From: Paraburkholderia dinghuensis
GTDB lineage: Bacteria > Pseudomonadota > Gammaproteobacteria > Burkholderiales > Burkholderiaceae
Direction: 5' to 3'
Assembly: GCF_003837865.1 (NCBI RefSeq)
Contig: NZ_RQIS01000007.1
Span: 186,001-250,000 of the forward strand
Length of the DNA: 64,000 bases
Each line of letters starts with the position of its first letter. The stretch's first letter is position 1. The notes beneath the pieces were generated by a model. That model had not been told where the DNA came from, searched no databases, and worked only from the letters and a program-made list of their open reading frames with translations. A program made the translations under genes and the position numbers. Shown in pieces: positions 1 through 8,559 of this stretch.

Positions 1-347
1 CGAAGGCTACGCAGAAGGCGCTGTCGTGGGAATTCATCAAGTTCCTGACGACGCGTCAAGACATCCAGCTCGACTCGTTCCAGTCGATCGATGCCTTCCC
101 GGCGCTCCTGTCCGCACAGAAGTCCGACTTCTTCGCACAGCCCGTGGCGTTCCTCGGTGGCGAAAAGGCTCGCGTGATCTGGCGCGATGCCGCTTCGCAC
201 ATCCCGTCGATCCAGCGCAGCAAGTATGACCAGGTGGCCGAAGAAGCGGTCCACTCGGCGCTCGACAAGGTGGTCGACAACAACGAGGACATCCACACCG
301 CGTTGCAGGAAGCCCAGGACGAGATCGCGCACCGCGTCCGCCGTTGA
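1..347 (+). CDS. Sugar ABC transporter substrate-binding protein, C-terminal part
   Basis: The reading frame is open from the window edge (third base) to a TGA at 345-347, giving about 114 C-terminal residues. The segment with WEFIKFLTTRQ, followed by a helical tail ending in an ALQEAQDEI stretch, is typical of the C-terminal lobe of family 1 extracellular solute-binding proteins, where bound sugar is delivered to the two permeases. The two permease genes follow directly on the same strand, which supports the call. The signal peptide and the ligand-binding lobe lie outside the window, so the sugar cannot be read from this piece. Confidence 0.75.
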   Translation, partial: KATQKALSWEFIKFLTTRQDIQLDSFQSIDAFPALLSAQKSDFFAQPVAFLGGEKARVIWRDAASHIPSIQRSKYDQVAEEAVHSALDKVVDNNEDIHTALQEAQDEIAHRVRR

Positions 348-436
348 AGATAGCCGCGCACTAAGTGCATTTTCCGATGGGAAACTCGCGCGGCCGGCGT
401 ACCGAGCCGGCCGCGCCAGTCAGGTTGGAGTCGTAG

Positions 437-1453
437 ATGAGTGACTTGATGTCCGAACCCGAAGCAAACGTGCTGCAGCCCGGCGAGGCGCTTCCATTGC
501 CGGCCGTCGGCCGCCGCCGCCTGTTTGCGGATCCACAGAAAGTCGCGCCATATTTCTTTCTCGCGCCGTTCTTTCTGTTGTTTGCGACGTTTATCGCGTT
601 TCCGCTTCTGTTTTCATTGTTCCTGTCGTTCCAGAGCTGGGACGCGACCTCGGGTCTCGCAGGCATGAAGTGGGTGGGCCTGTCGAACTTCACTTTCACG
701 CTGACCGACCACTGGTTCTGGAAGTCGTTGTACAACACGGCATTCATGGCGATCACGTCGGGCTTGCCGCAGCATCTGATCGCACTGCCGCTGGCGTTCT
801 TTCTGCAAACCTGTTTTCGCCGCTGGCGCAATCTGGTCGTCGGTCTGTATTTTCTGCCGTTCATCACTTCGAGCGTAGCGATCGCGCTGATTTTCTCGTC
901 GCTGTACTCGACCGACTTCGGCATGATCAACCTTGCAATTGCCGAGATCGGGAAGCTGCCGGGGATGCACTGGATCGTACCCGAGCATCACATCGAATGG
1001 CTCTATAACGCGTCGAACGTGAAGCCCGCGGTTTCGGTCGTGATCTTCTGGCGCTATGTCGGCTGGAACACGGTGCTCTATCTTTCCGCGCTCCAGACGA
1101 TTCCGGGCGAGCTCTACGAAGCCGCGAAGATCGATGGCGCGAACGGCTGGCAGCAATTCAGGCTCGTCATCCTGCCGCTGCTCAAGCCCATGATCTTCCT
1201 CGCCGTCACGCTGTCGATCATCGGCGGGCTGCAACTGTTCGAAGAGCCGTTCATCCTGCTGCCAAACGATGGCATGGGAACCGGCCAATCCGGGCTGACC
1301 ACTGCGGTCTACATGTATCGCACGGCCTTTCACGACGGCGATTTCGGCACCGCGAGTTCGATCGCGTGGCTGTTGTTCGTGGCTATCACCGGGCTCATGT
1401 GGATCAACACGCGTATCTTCAATCGCGGCGGCATGAAGGAGGCCGGGAAATAA
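437..1453 (+). CDS. Sugar ABC transporter permease, MalF/UgpA type
   Basis: A 338-residue inner-membrane protein. After a hydrophilic N-terminus of about 35 residues there are six predicted membrane segments, the first around APYFFLAPFFLLFATFIAFPLLFSLFL. The EAA loop that contacts the ATPase is visible as ELYEAAKIDGANGWQQFRLVILPLL near residue 230. Position after the binding-protein gene and an overlap of the stop codon with the next permease start place it in one transport operon. The family imports mono- or oligosaccharides. The beta-glucosidase gene in the same operon suggests a beta-glucoside such as cellobiose, which is an inference. Confidence 0.9.
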   Translation: MSDLMSEPEANVLQPGEALPLPAVGRRRLFADPQKVAPYFFLAPFFLLFATFIAFPLLFSLFLSFQSWDATSGLAGMKWVGLSNFTFTLTDHWFWKSLYNTAFMAITSGLPQHLIALPLAFFLQTCFRRWRNLVVGLYFLPFITSSVAIALIFSSLYSTDFGMINLAIAEIGKLPGMHWIVPEHHIEWLYNASNVKPAVSVVIFWRYVGWNTVLYLSALQTIPGELYEAAKIDGANGWQQFRLVILPLLKPMIFLAVTLSIIGGLQLFEEPFILLPNDGMGTGQSGLTTAVYMYRTAFHDGDFGTASSIAWLLFVAITGLMWINTRIFNRGGMKEAGK

Positions 1454-2283
1454 TGAAACAGTCACGCAACCGGGCGCGTTATGTCGGCTATGCCATTGTG
1501 TCGGCGGGCGCCGTGCTGATGTTCTCGCCGTTCTACTTCATGTTCGTGTTCGCCACGCACAGCAGCTCCGAGATTTTCTCGATGCCGCCGCCGCTCTGGT
1601 TCGGCAATGCGTTTCTGGACAATATGGCGTCGCTGATGCGTCATATTCCGTTCTGGCGCAATCTGGGCTGGAGCTTGTATACGTCGGTGCTGCAGACGCT
1701 TCTGACCTTGCTGGTGACGTCCATGGCAGGTTATGCGTTTGCCATGTACGAATTCCGCTTCAAGAAGACGCTGTTTGCCGTGGCACTCACCGGCATGCTG
1801 GTGCCGCCGTTTCTCAGCATGATTCCGACGTTCATGACGATGGACCTGCTCGGCTGGATCAACCAGCCACGCGCACTGTACGTGCCGGGAGCGGCAGCCG
1901 CGCTTGGCGTCTTCCTGATGCGTCAGTACATCGCCAGTGCGATTCCGTCCGAGCTTGTCGAGGCAGCGCGTATCGATGGTTGCAGCGAGCTGCGCATCTA
2001 CTGGACTGTCGTGCTGCCGCTGCTCGGTCCGGCACTGGGAACGCTGGGGCTGATCAGCTTCATTCAGGCGTGGAATAACTTCCTCTCCGCGCTCGTGGTG
2101 CTGCGTTCGCCCTCGATGTACACCTTGCCGCTCGCTTTGCGGATTCTCCAGAGTCCAACCAATTCCGACTGGGGCGCGGTGATGGCGGGTTCAGCGGTCG
2201 CGGTATTGCCGCTGCTGATCCTGTTCGCTTTCACCTCGCGCCGATTGATCGACGGGATGACGGCGGGTGCCGTGAAGGCCTGA
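1453..2283 (+). CDS. Sugar ABC transporter permease, MalG/UgpE type
   Basis: A 276-residue partner permease. The ATG at 1453 overlaps the TAA of the preceding permease (TAATG), so translation is probably coupled. I chose this start over an in-frame one at 1366 because the protein then begins just before the first membrane helix (YVGYAIVSAGAVLMFSPFYF). The EAA loop reads ELVEAARIDGCSELRIYWTV and is followed by VLPLLGPALGTLGL. Six membrane segments are expected. Together with the MalF-type partner it forms the channel of a binding-protein-dependent sugar importer. Confidence 0.9.
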   Translation: MKQSRNRARYVGYAIVSAGAVLMFSPFYFMFVFATHSSSEIFSMPPPLWFGNAFLDNMASLMRHIPFWRNLGWSLYTSVLQTLLTLLVTSMAGYAFAMYEFRFKKTLFAVALTGMLVPPFLSMIPTFMTMDLLGWINQPRALYVPGAAAALGVFLMRQYIASAIPSELVEAARIDGCSELRIYWTVVLPLLGPALGTLGLISFIQAWNNFLSALVVLRSPSMYTLPLALRILQSPTNSDWGAVMAGSAVAVLPLLILFAFTSRRLIDGMTAGAVKA

Positions 2284-2346
2284 AGCCGCTTACCTGAATT
2301 CATGCAGGTTATGCATCCAGTTAAACAACTTTGGACTACAAATTTA

Positions 2347-3690
2347 ATGAAAAGCTACAAATTCAGTGACGACTTTGTTTGGGGTGTTGCCACGAGTTCT
2401 TATCAGATCGAAGGCGCCGCTCGCGACGATGGTCGTGGCCCCTCGATCTGGGATGCTTTTTGCAGGGTTCCCGGCAAGGTGGTGAACGGCGAAAACGGTG
2501 ACGTGGCCTGCGACCACTATCATCGGCTCGAACAGGATCTCGACATGATGGCGGAGCTGGGCATCAAGGCTTACCGCTTCTCGATCGCCTGGCCGCGTGT
2601 TCAACCGGACGGCAAGGGCGCGTTCAATGAGAAGGGTCTCGCGTTCTACGAGCGTCTCGTCGACGGATTGCTCGAGCGCGGCATGCAGCCGTTCGCGACG
2701 CTGTATCACTGGGATCTTCCGCTTGCGTTGCAGGAGACCCAGCAAGGTTGGGAAAATCGCGACACAGCGTACCGTTTCGCGGATTACGCACGCAAGATCG
2801 GCAGCCTGTTGGGCGATCGGGTCGCTTCGATTGCCACGCATAATGAACCGTGGTGTACCGCGTGGCTCGGTAATGCCACCGGCTATTTCGCACCCGGCAA
2901 CGCAAACCTGAAGAAGGCGGCAAATGTCGCGCACCACCTGCTGCTTTCTCACGGTCTCGCGTTGCAGGCGTTGCGCGCCGATGGCGTGAAGGCGCCGCTT
3001 GGAATCGTCCTCAACCAGTCGCCCGCGCACGGTGCGACGGATTCGCCTGAAGACCAGGCCGCCGCTTCGCTCGAGTATTCGAAGTTCGTGAGCTGGTACA
3101 TGGATCCGATCTTCAAGGGTGAATATCCGGCAGAAGCCTTGAAGTGGTACGGGGAGAATGGCCCGCAAGGCGTGATTCGCGACGGTGACTTCGACATCAT
3201 CGGCACGCCGATGGATTTCCTCGGGATCAACTACTACACCCGCATTTTTGCCAGCGCTTCGGGCGAGAAGCGGCCGCCGGGCGAACTCGGCTTCACGGAC
3301 ATGGACTGGGAAATCTATCCCCAAGGTCTGACTGAATTGCTGACCAGACTGAATGCCGACTACAAGCTGCCGCCGGTGTTCATTACGGAAAACGGCTGTG
3401 CTGCGAAGGATGTCCTGGAGAACGGTCGGGTTCGCGACAACGATCGCATCGACTTCTATGATCGCCATCTCGCCGCGCTCGATGAAGCTGCCAGTCAGGG
3501 CGTCAATGTGGCGGGATATTTCGCCTGGAGTCTGATGGATAACTTCGAGTGGGCGTCGGGATACGACAAGCGTTTCGGTATGGTGTACGTAGACTACGCG
3601 ACCCAGCAACGCACGCCGAAAGATAGTGCTTTGTGGTACAGGGACGTCATCGCGAAGCACGTGGCTCAAGCAAACGCAGTGCAGGCGTGA
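2347..3690 (+). CDS. Glycoside hydrolase family 1 beta-glucosidase
   Basis: A cytoplasmic retaining beta-glycosidase of 447 residues, the normal GH1 length, with no signal peptide. The acid/base glutamate is in THNEPW (E167) and the nucleophile in FITENGC (E348). The N-terminal FVWGVATSSYQIEGA segment and the C-terminal SLMDNFEWASGYDKRFG segment are family signatures. An upstream in-frame ATG at 2302 would add 15 residues; I prefer 2347 because homologues begin close to the FVWG motif, but neither site has a clear Shine-Dalgarno sequence. It sits between the permease genes and the ATPase gene, so it probably hydrolyses the imported disaccharide inside the cell. Confidence 0.92.
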   Translation: MKSYKFSDDFVWGVATSSYQIEGAARDDGRGPSIWDAFCRVPGKVVNGENGDVACDHYHRLEQDLDMMAELGIKAYRFSIAWPRVQPDGKGAFNEKGLAFYERLVDGLLERGMQPFATLYHWDLPLALQETQQGWENRDTAYRFADYARKIGSLLGDRVASIATHNEPWCTAWLGNATGYFAPGNANLKKAANVAHHLLLSHGLALQALRADGVKAPLGIVLNQSPAHGATDSPEDQAAASLEYSKFVSWYMDPIFKGEYPAEALKWYGENGPQGVIRDGDFDIIGTPMDFLGINYYTRIFASASGEKRPPGELGFTDMDWEIYPQGLTELLTRLNADYKLPPVFITENGCAAKDVLENGRVRDNDRIDFYDRHLAALDEAASQGVNVAGYFAWSLMDNFEWASGYDKRFGMVYVDYATQQRTPKDSALWYRDVIAKHVAQANAVQA

Positions 3691-3695
3691 CCTGA

Positions 3696-3729
3696 GCGCC
3701 GGCCCGACGCGCAAGCGTCTGGCCGGCGC
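3696..3729 (+). other. Intra-operon stem-loop
   Basis: The arms are 9 bp (3696-3704 with 3721-3729) and 5 bp (3706-3710 with 3715-3719), separated by one C/T mismatch, closing on a GCAA tetraloop. No T-run follows, so it is not a classical terminator. It lies 6 bp after the beta-glucosidase stop and 90 bp before the ATPase start. It could be an mRNA processing or stabilising structure that sets different levels of the two products. Confidence 0.6.
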
Positions 3730-3819
3730 CACTGAAGATGGCCGTGGCGGCAGCCCGTACCGGGAACGGCGAAGAGAGTCTTGCGGGCTGCAGCAGAGGA
3801 ACATGAGGAGAAGACAGAG

Positions 3820-4944
3820 ATGGGCGAGCTTGTATTGCGCAATGTCGAAAAGACATATGGAGAGGGGCCGCGGGTGATACACGGCATCGATCTGCATGTG
3901 CCCGATGGTCAGTTCACGGCGTTCGTGGGTCCGTCGGGATGCGGAAAATCGACCATGCTGCGGATGATCGCCGGACTCGAATCGACGAGTGGGGGCGACA
4001 TTCTCATCGACGGCGTGCGGGTCAACGATCTCCAGCCGAGAGATCGGGGAATTTCCATGGTGTTCCAGAACTACGCGCTCTATCCGCACATGACCGTAGC
4101 GGAAAACATGGGTTTCTCGCTGAAGCTGTCCGGAACCGGAAAGGCCGAGATCAAGCAGGCGGTGGGACGCGCGGCCGAAATTCTGCAGATCACGCATCTG
4201 CTCGATCGCAAGCCCAAGGCGCTCTCGGGCGGACAGCGGCAACGCGTGGCGATCGGCCGTGCCATCGTACGCAAGCCGCGCATCTTCCTGTTCGACGAGC
4301 CGCTGTCGAATCTCGACGCGTCGCTGCGTGTGCAGACGCGGATCGAACTGGCGAAGCTGCATCGCGAACTCGGCACGACGATGATCTACGTGACGCACGA
4401 CCAGGTCGAAGCGATGACGCTTGGACAGAAGATCGTTGTCTTCAACAAGGGCGGCATCGAGCAGATTGGCGCGCCACTCGATCTTTATGCCAAGCCCGCG
4501 AACCTCTTCGTTGGCGGCTTTCTCGGCTCGCCGAAGATGAATCTGCTGCCGGCACGCCTGGTTTCTCAAAGCGATACGCAGACCGTCATCGAACTGGCCG
4601 AATGCCGCAAGTTCATCTCGCTGTGGGGACGGGCCGAGGGCAGTATCGGAACCGAATTGACCCTCGGTGTACGCCCCGAGCACATCGCCATCACACAGCC
4701 GGGGCAGGGTCTCGGCGCGACGGTTGACCTGATCGAGCATCTCGGCGACGTGTCGATTCTGCACGCCCGTTTGCCCGATTCGACCAGGACGGTTGCAGTG
4801 CGAGTCGACGGTCGTGCGCCGAATCTTGAAGTTGGACAGCAAATTGGACTTTCGCTCACTATCCCGGCGGTCACGCTGTTCGATTCAGAGGGTAAGGCCA
4901 TCGCATTTGCGCACGAGGAGCAGCAGGCAGTGGCGGTGGGTTGA
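3820..4944 (+). CDS. Sugar ABC transporter ATPase, MalK/UgpC type
   Basis: A 374-residue nucleotide-binding subunit that energises the permease pair upstream. Walker A is GPSGCGKST (residues 37-45), the ABC signature LSGGQRQR begins at 135, Walker B is FLFDEP with D159 and E160, and the switch histidine is H193 in THDQVEAM. A C-terminal regulatory TOBE region follows from about residue 240, as in MalK and UgpC. The ATG at 3820 has a GAGGAG Shine-Dalgarno in front; a TTG start at 3781 is possible but adds a charged non-family tail. It is the last gene of the operon and is separated from the beta-glucosidase gene by a hairpin. Confidence 0.93.
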   Translation: MGELVLRNVEKTYGEGPRVIHGIDLHVPDGQFTAFVGPSGCGKSTMLRMIAGLESTSGGDILIDGVRVNDLQPRDRGISMVFQNYALYPHMTVAENMGFSLKLSGTGKAEIKQAVGRAAEILQITHLLDRKPKALSGGQRQRVAIGRAIVRKPRIFLFDEPLSNLDASLRVQTRIELAKLHRELGTTMIYVTHDQVEAMTLGQKIVVFNKGGIEQIGAPLDLYAKPANLFVGGFLGSPKMNLLPARLVSQSDTQTVIELAECRKFISLWGRAEGSIGTELTLGVRPEHIAITQPGQGLGATVDLIEHLGDVSILHARLPDSTRTVAVRVDGRAPNLEVGQQIGLSLTIPAVTLFDSEGKAIAFAHEEQQAVAVG

Positions 4945-5042
4945 AAGCTGTTGGCAGTTCGCACGACATACTAAATCGGCAGCCTCGAATGCCGTCCGGT
5001 TCATATAACGAATAAATCAATTCTTGTGGGTGGAGATGAGCA

Positions 5043-5276
5043 ATGGAAAAGAGGGTATCGAAGGCCGCGTTCAAAGCGCATGCGTGTGAGTTGTTCAGGC
5101 AGGTGGAAATGCTGGGGGAGAGCGTCGTGGTCACCGACCGCGGACATCCCACTGTCGAAATCCGCCCGTATCGAAGCAAACGTCGAGATCCGCTGCAAGT
5201 CGTGCGTGCATCGATCGTGCATTTCAACGCAAAGGGCGTTCCGGAGGGGCTGCCGGAGCCGCAGGAAGCCTTATGA
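5043..5276 (+). CDS. Phd/YefM-family antitoxin
   Basis: A 77-residue protein. The N-terminal KRVSKAAFKAHACELFRQVE and VVVTDRGHPTVEI segments match the Phd/YefM DNA-binding fold, while the C-terminal tail would wrap around the toxin. A GGAG ribosome binding site precedes the ATG. The stop overlaps the start of the toxin gene (ATGA), the usual arrangement for translational coupling. The family represses its own operon and neutralises a partner nuclease. Confidence 0.85.
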   Translation: MEKRVSKAAFKAHACELFRQVEMLGESVVVTDRGHPTVEIRPYRSKRRDPLQVVRASIVHFNAKGVPEGLPEPQEAL

Positions 5277-5662
5277 TCGCCGTCGATACACTCGCGCTGA
5301 TCTACTGGCTGAGTGACGACAAGGCTCTAACGCCGGCTGCCCGCTCCGCCATGGACGATGAACAGAACGGCGGCGAGATGCTCGTTTCGACGATTAGCGT
5401 CCTCGAAGTCATCCGGTTCGTCGCTGACGGCCGTCTTGAGCTTTCCATGGATACCCGGACCTGGCTGTCGACCGTCGTATCGGTCGACTACGTGACGATG
5501 GTGCCTCCGGATCTTGAGATCGCTTTCAGGGCCGCCTCCCTTTCCCAGGATCTGTCTTGTGAGCAGAGGCTGATCGTTGCCACTGCCCGCACGTTCGGCA
5601 CGAGGCTGGTTACGCCGGACGCCAGATTGCGCGCTCTAGCGCACGTGGAGACCGTCTGGTAA
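5273..5662 (+). CDS. VapC-like PIN-domain ribonuclease toxin
   Basis: A 129-residue PIN-domain protein. The first acidic residue is in AVDTLALIYWLSDD, the second in SVLEVIRF and the last in LVTPDARL. The central motif, usually with Asp before RLI, reads SCEQRLIVATAR here, so the third metal-binding position appears to be Gln with Glu next to it. PIN toxins cleave tRNA or other RNA. Overlap with the antitoxin gene by four bases supports a two-gene operon. Whether the toxin is fully active with the altered motif cannot be told from sequence. Confidence 0.85.
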   Translation: MIAVDTLALIYWLSDDKALTPAARSAMDDEQNGGEMLVSTISVLEVIRFVADGRLELSMDTRTWLSTVVSVDYVTMVPPDLEIAFRAASLSQDLSCEQRLIVATARTFGTRLVTPDARLRALAHVETVW

Positions 5663-5705
5663 TGGCCCTGGGGATACCCGCTGACTGGCGGTGTTGCGTA
5701 TGAGA

Positions 5706-5743
5706 AAAAGGCCGGACGCCTTTGGGGGCTGATCCGGCCTTTT
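5706..5743. terminator. Bidirectional intrinsic terminator
   Basis: An 11-bp perfect inverted repeat, AAAAGGCCGGA at 5706-5716 with TCCGGCCTTTT at 5733-5743, has A-runs and T-runs on opposite sides, so it can stop transcription from both directions. It sits between the toxin gene and the convergent BON-domain gene. Confidence 0.85.
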
Positions 5744-5801
5744 GCTTTCGCGACTGCTGCACGGCCATCCAGTACGGTCGGTCTGGTGCGAGCCGGTGCT
5801 G

Positions 5802-6089
5802 CTAGTGGGTGCGCCCACCTCCGAGGCCCGTGAGCTGGTTGTTGACCGACGTGACACCCGGAACACTGTGTGCCGCCTGGTCGGCCAGTTGCACCTGCCG
5901 GAGCTCCGGCAGCCGGCCGACGAGCGTCACATCGCCCCCCTGCGTCAATACAAACATGTGGGAAGTGGTGACGCCCGCGTTCCCCATGGCGCTGTAGATC
6001 TGATTGGCGAGACTGGTGTCGGCGTGTGCTGCGGGGACGATCGAGCATGAAATGGCCAGTGCGAGAGACGATGCAAAAGCAGTTTTCAT
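5802..6089 (-). CDS. Small periplasmic BON-domain protein
   Basis: A 95-residue protein with a signal peptide (MKTAFASSLALAISCSIVPAAHA) followed by a single BON-like domain, with GGDVTLVGRLPEL and VPGVTSVNNQL marking the conserved glycine and the terminal strand. BON domains occur in periplasmic proteins of the OsmY type that bind membranes. The ATG at 6089 is fixed by a strong AGGAGG ribosome binding site. A larger frame running up to 6359 has no coding character. A second BON protein lies at 10147. Confidence 0.8.
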   Translation of the reverse strand: MKTAFASSLALAISCSIVPAAHADTSLANQIYSAMGNAGVTTSHMFVLTQGGDVTLVGRLPELRQVQLADQAAHSVPGVTSVNNQLTGLGGGRTH

Positions 6090-6648
6090 ATTTACCTCCT
6101 TATCGACAAATCGGGGCGCCGGAGCAATCCGGCACTCGTTCTTCCCGCGCAACCGGAAAGGCGGGTTCCGCGGAAGTCGATGCGCGCACAGGTTTGCATT
6201 TTGACCGCCCGGACAGGGACGGGAAAACGGCATCTGCGGCGGACAACGGGACCGCGCATCGAGCCGCTTGCTGTCTTTATAGAGGGATGTGGTTTTTAGG
6301 CAACGCGAGGATTTTTTTTCTTGTGCTCGTGCACGGGAGCATGCGGGCCATTCTCGCACAACCGCGAAATACCTGCGCGGCGCGGGACGAATCCTTTGGG
6401 AGTCGATGGCGATATGACCATTGAGTCATGGCTACAAGAGGCGCGCTACTGCATGATGAAAGCGCTTGCAAGAGTATTTCTTGGCAGCGTTTTCCCTGCC
6501 TCCGCCAAGAGCGTATGCATTTTTATAATTGTCTCGAAATGTGACGAGGACATTTCGTTGTTTAACTACAGAGCTGCGGTTGAGACACCAACAAGAATTG
6601 GGAACTCAAAAAAGCGGTGAGATCATTTGACAAAGGTTAGGAGGACGA
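6090..6648. other. Intergenic region between divergent BON and porin genes
   Basis: About 560 bp with no convincing gene. It must hold the promoters for the BON gene (minus strand) and the porin gene (plus strand). The open frames here have no ribosome binding sites or family features. The stretch before 6600 is clearly richer in A and T than the flanking genes, as expected for a porin promoter region, but I cannot assign precise promoter elements. Confidence 0.5.
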
Positions 6649-7782
6649 ATGAAGAAGAAGGTTCTAGCGATTTCGTTGTTCGCAATCGCAGCAGCAGCCC
6701 ACGCGCAAAGCAGCGTGACGCTGTATGGCCGTATCGACAACGGTCTGAGCTACACGAACAACATCAACGGCAACGGCCACTCGTTTGGCATGGGCAGCGG
6801 CCTCTGGGGTCAGTCGTGGTGGGGCCTTACGGGCGCTGAAGACCTCGGCGGCGGCACCAAGACGATTTTCCAGTTGGAAAGCGCAATTATCACGACCAAC
6901 GGTTCGCTGGCGAACACGAGCTCTCTGTTCAATCGTCATGCGACGGTCGGTTTGAGCAACGACCGGTACGGTACGTTCAAGCTGGGTAACCTCGGCGACG
7001 GCGAAATCACGCAGGATACCTGGGGTGCCGACCCGCAGGAAATGCAGGCGTACTCGATCTTCTCGATGGTGCGCGGCCGTAACTGGGCGAAGACGACGAG
7101 CGCAGCCGAATATTCGTCGCCGACGTGGTCGGGCTTCAGCTTCAAGGCTCAATACTCGCTGCTCGGCAGCACGGGCGGCTGGAACGTCGGTACGGGCGTC
7201 AACACGGCCGGCGTCTCGGCTGGCGGCCGCACCAACGGTATCGGCGCGTACTACACGTTCGGCATGGGCGACGTTCGCGTGATTTACGACGAAGTGCGTG
7301 ACATCAACGGCCAGTTCAGCAACGTCTTCTCGACGTCGCGCATGGCGATGGTTGGCGGCACGCTGACCTTCGGTCCGGTGCGTGCGTACTACGGCTATGA
7401 ACACCTGAGCGCACCGCAGGCGGCACAAAACACGGCGACGTTCAACCCGACCACTCTGGCACCTGGCGCCTCGGCACCGACTGCCGTGGATTACGGCTGG
7501 ATCGGTGCAAACTGGCAAGTCAACGCAGCTACGGCTGTGACGGCTGGTATCTACCACTCGAACGTGAACCACGGCAACGGCAACGGTACGCTGTTCACGC
7601 TGGGCAGCACCTACAACCTGTCGAAGCGTACGTTCCTGTACGTGGAAACTGGCTATGCCAAGAACAGCTCGACGGCCAACTTCTCGGTCAGCGGCAACCC
7701 GAGCGTCGGCGAAGGTGGCGGCAACCCGAATTTCGGCCAGGGCCAGTTCGGTGCAATCGCCGGTATCTTCACCCAGTTCTGA
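6649..7782 (+). CDS. Gram-negative general porin, Burkholderia OpcP/OmpC type
   Basis: A 377-residue outer-membrane porin with signal peptide (MKKKVLAISLFAIAAAAHA) and the typical mature start QSSVTLYGRIDNGLSY. The WGLTGAEDLGGGTKTIFQLES segment and the terminal aromatic residue (IAGIFTQF, F377) are the family hallmarks; the C-terminal Phe is read by the BAM machinery. A 16-strand trimeric barrel is expected. An AGGAGG site precedes the ATG. The gene is monocistronic and followed by a strong terminator. Substrate preference cannot be told. Confidence 0.93.
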   Translation: MKKKVLAISLFAIAAAAHAQSSVTLYGRIDNGLSYTNNINGNGHSFGMGSGLWGQSWWGLTGAEDLGGGTKTIFQLESAIITTNGSLANTSSLFNRHATVGLSNDRYGTFKLGNLGDGEITQDTWGADPQEMQAYSIFSMVRGRNWAKTTSAAEYSSPTWSGFSFKAQYSLLGSTGGWNVGTGVNTAGVSAGGRTNGIGAYYTFGMGDVRVIYDEVRDINGQFSNVFSTSRMAMVGGTLTFGPVRAYYGYEHLSAPQAAQNTATFNPTTLAPGASAPTAVDYGWIGANWQVNAATAVTAGIYHSNVNHGNGNGTLFTLGSTYNLSKRTFLYVETGYAKNSSTANFSVSGNPSVGEGGGNPNFGQGQFGAIAGIFTQF

Positions 7783-7857
7783 TCACGTTTGACGTGGTCG
7801 AAAGTGTGATTCTCCAGAGACTCCAGGTAGTACCCGTTTGACTCTTCAGTTGAAGAG

Positions 7858-7902
7858 GCCGGTGTGTCAAGTTCCTCCACCCAGGCACACCGGCTCTTTT
7901 TT
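7858..7902 (+). terminator. Intrinsic terminator of the porin gene
   Basis: GCCGGTGTG at 7858-7866 pairs with CACACCGGC at 7886-7894, followed by CTCTTTTTT. The position, about 75 bp after the porin stop and on the same strand, fits the end of the porin message. Confidence 0.85.
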
Positions 7903-8559
7903 CGTCGTGCTTCCGACGCTGTCACAAACGTGTTTTATGTAGTTAAATAGCTTTTCCCCGCTTGTCAGTTGCTCATCACGTTGCGCCAGCAACAAATTTC
8001 CCAAACGAAACCCATCGCTTGACGAACAGGTGCCTTGCTGCATATTTTCGGTGCTGCGCGTCGCTCGCATCGTGCTCGGCATTCGCGCGGTCAGGCTTTC
8101 GCGCGGCCCACGGGGCTTTTCGTTTCGCGTCATAGGGCGCGAGATCATTTTCATTGCGGAGCCTCGCGATCTGCCATTTTGAATCCGCATTCGTAATCGG
8201 TCGGCGAGGTCAGGCGTGACCGGACGGCAGCTGAGGGTCGATATGTACCCACCCGCAACAACATGGTCGAGCCGGAGCGTGTCGAGGCGATTACTCAAAG
8301 CGCGAACAAATTTGCGCCTGGGCGCATAGCTGGAAGGGGCCGCCAGCGTAACCTGCAACGAGAAATCGGAAAATAAAGCACGGTTAGCGCACGAATCCCG
8401 GCAGCCGAAGTATTCAGCTATCCAGCGACGAGCGCATCATCAGTTTGGCAGGAGTCTTTAACTTCGTTACTCTTGAGTCGGATCGACGTGATGATGGCGA
8501 TTTTGTATTACCTTCAGCCCTCACTGCAGTCTCTTTGCCACTGACACAAAAGGAACGTC
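7903..8559. other. Intergenic region, no gene seen
   Basis: About 650 bp. One open frame of 163 codons on the minus strand (7867-8358) crosses the porin terminator, has no ribosome binding site and no recognisable composition, so I leave it out. The last stretch should carry the promoter of the PEBP-like gene at 8560. Confidence 0.4.

Noticed and set aside
2344..4842. An 832-codon open frame on the minus strand
   Set aside because: It lies fully opposite the beta-glucosidase and ATPase genes, which have complete catalytic motifs; long antisense frames are common in high-GC DNA. It has no domain.
7867..8358. A 163-codon minus-strand frame after the porin gene
   Set aside because: It begins without a ribosome binding site, runs through the porin terminator and shows no protein-like composition.
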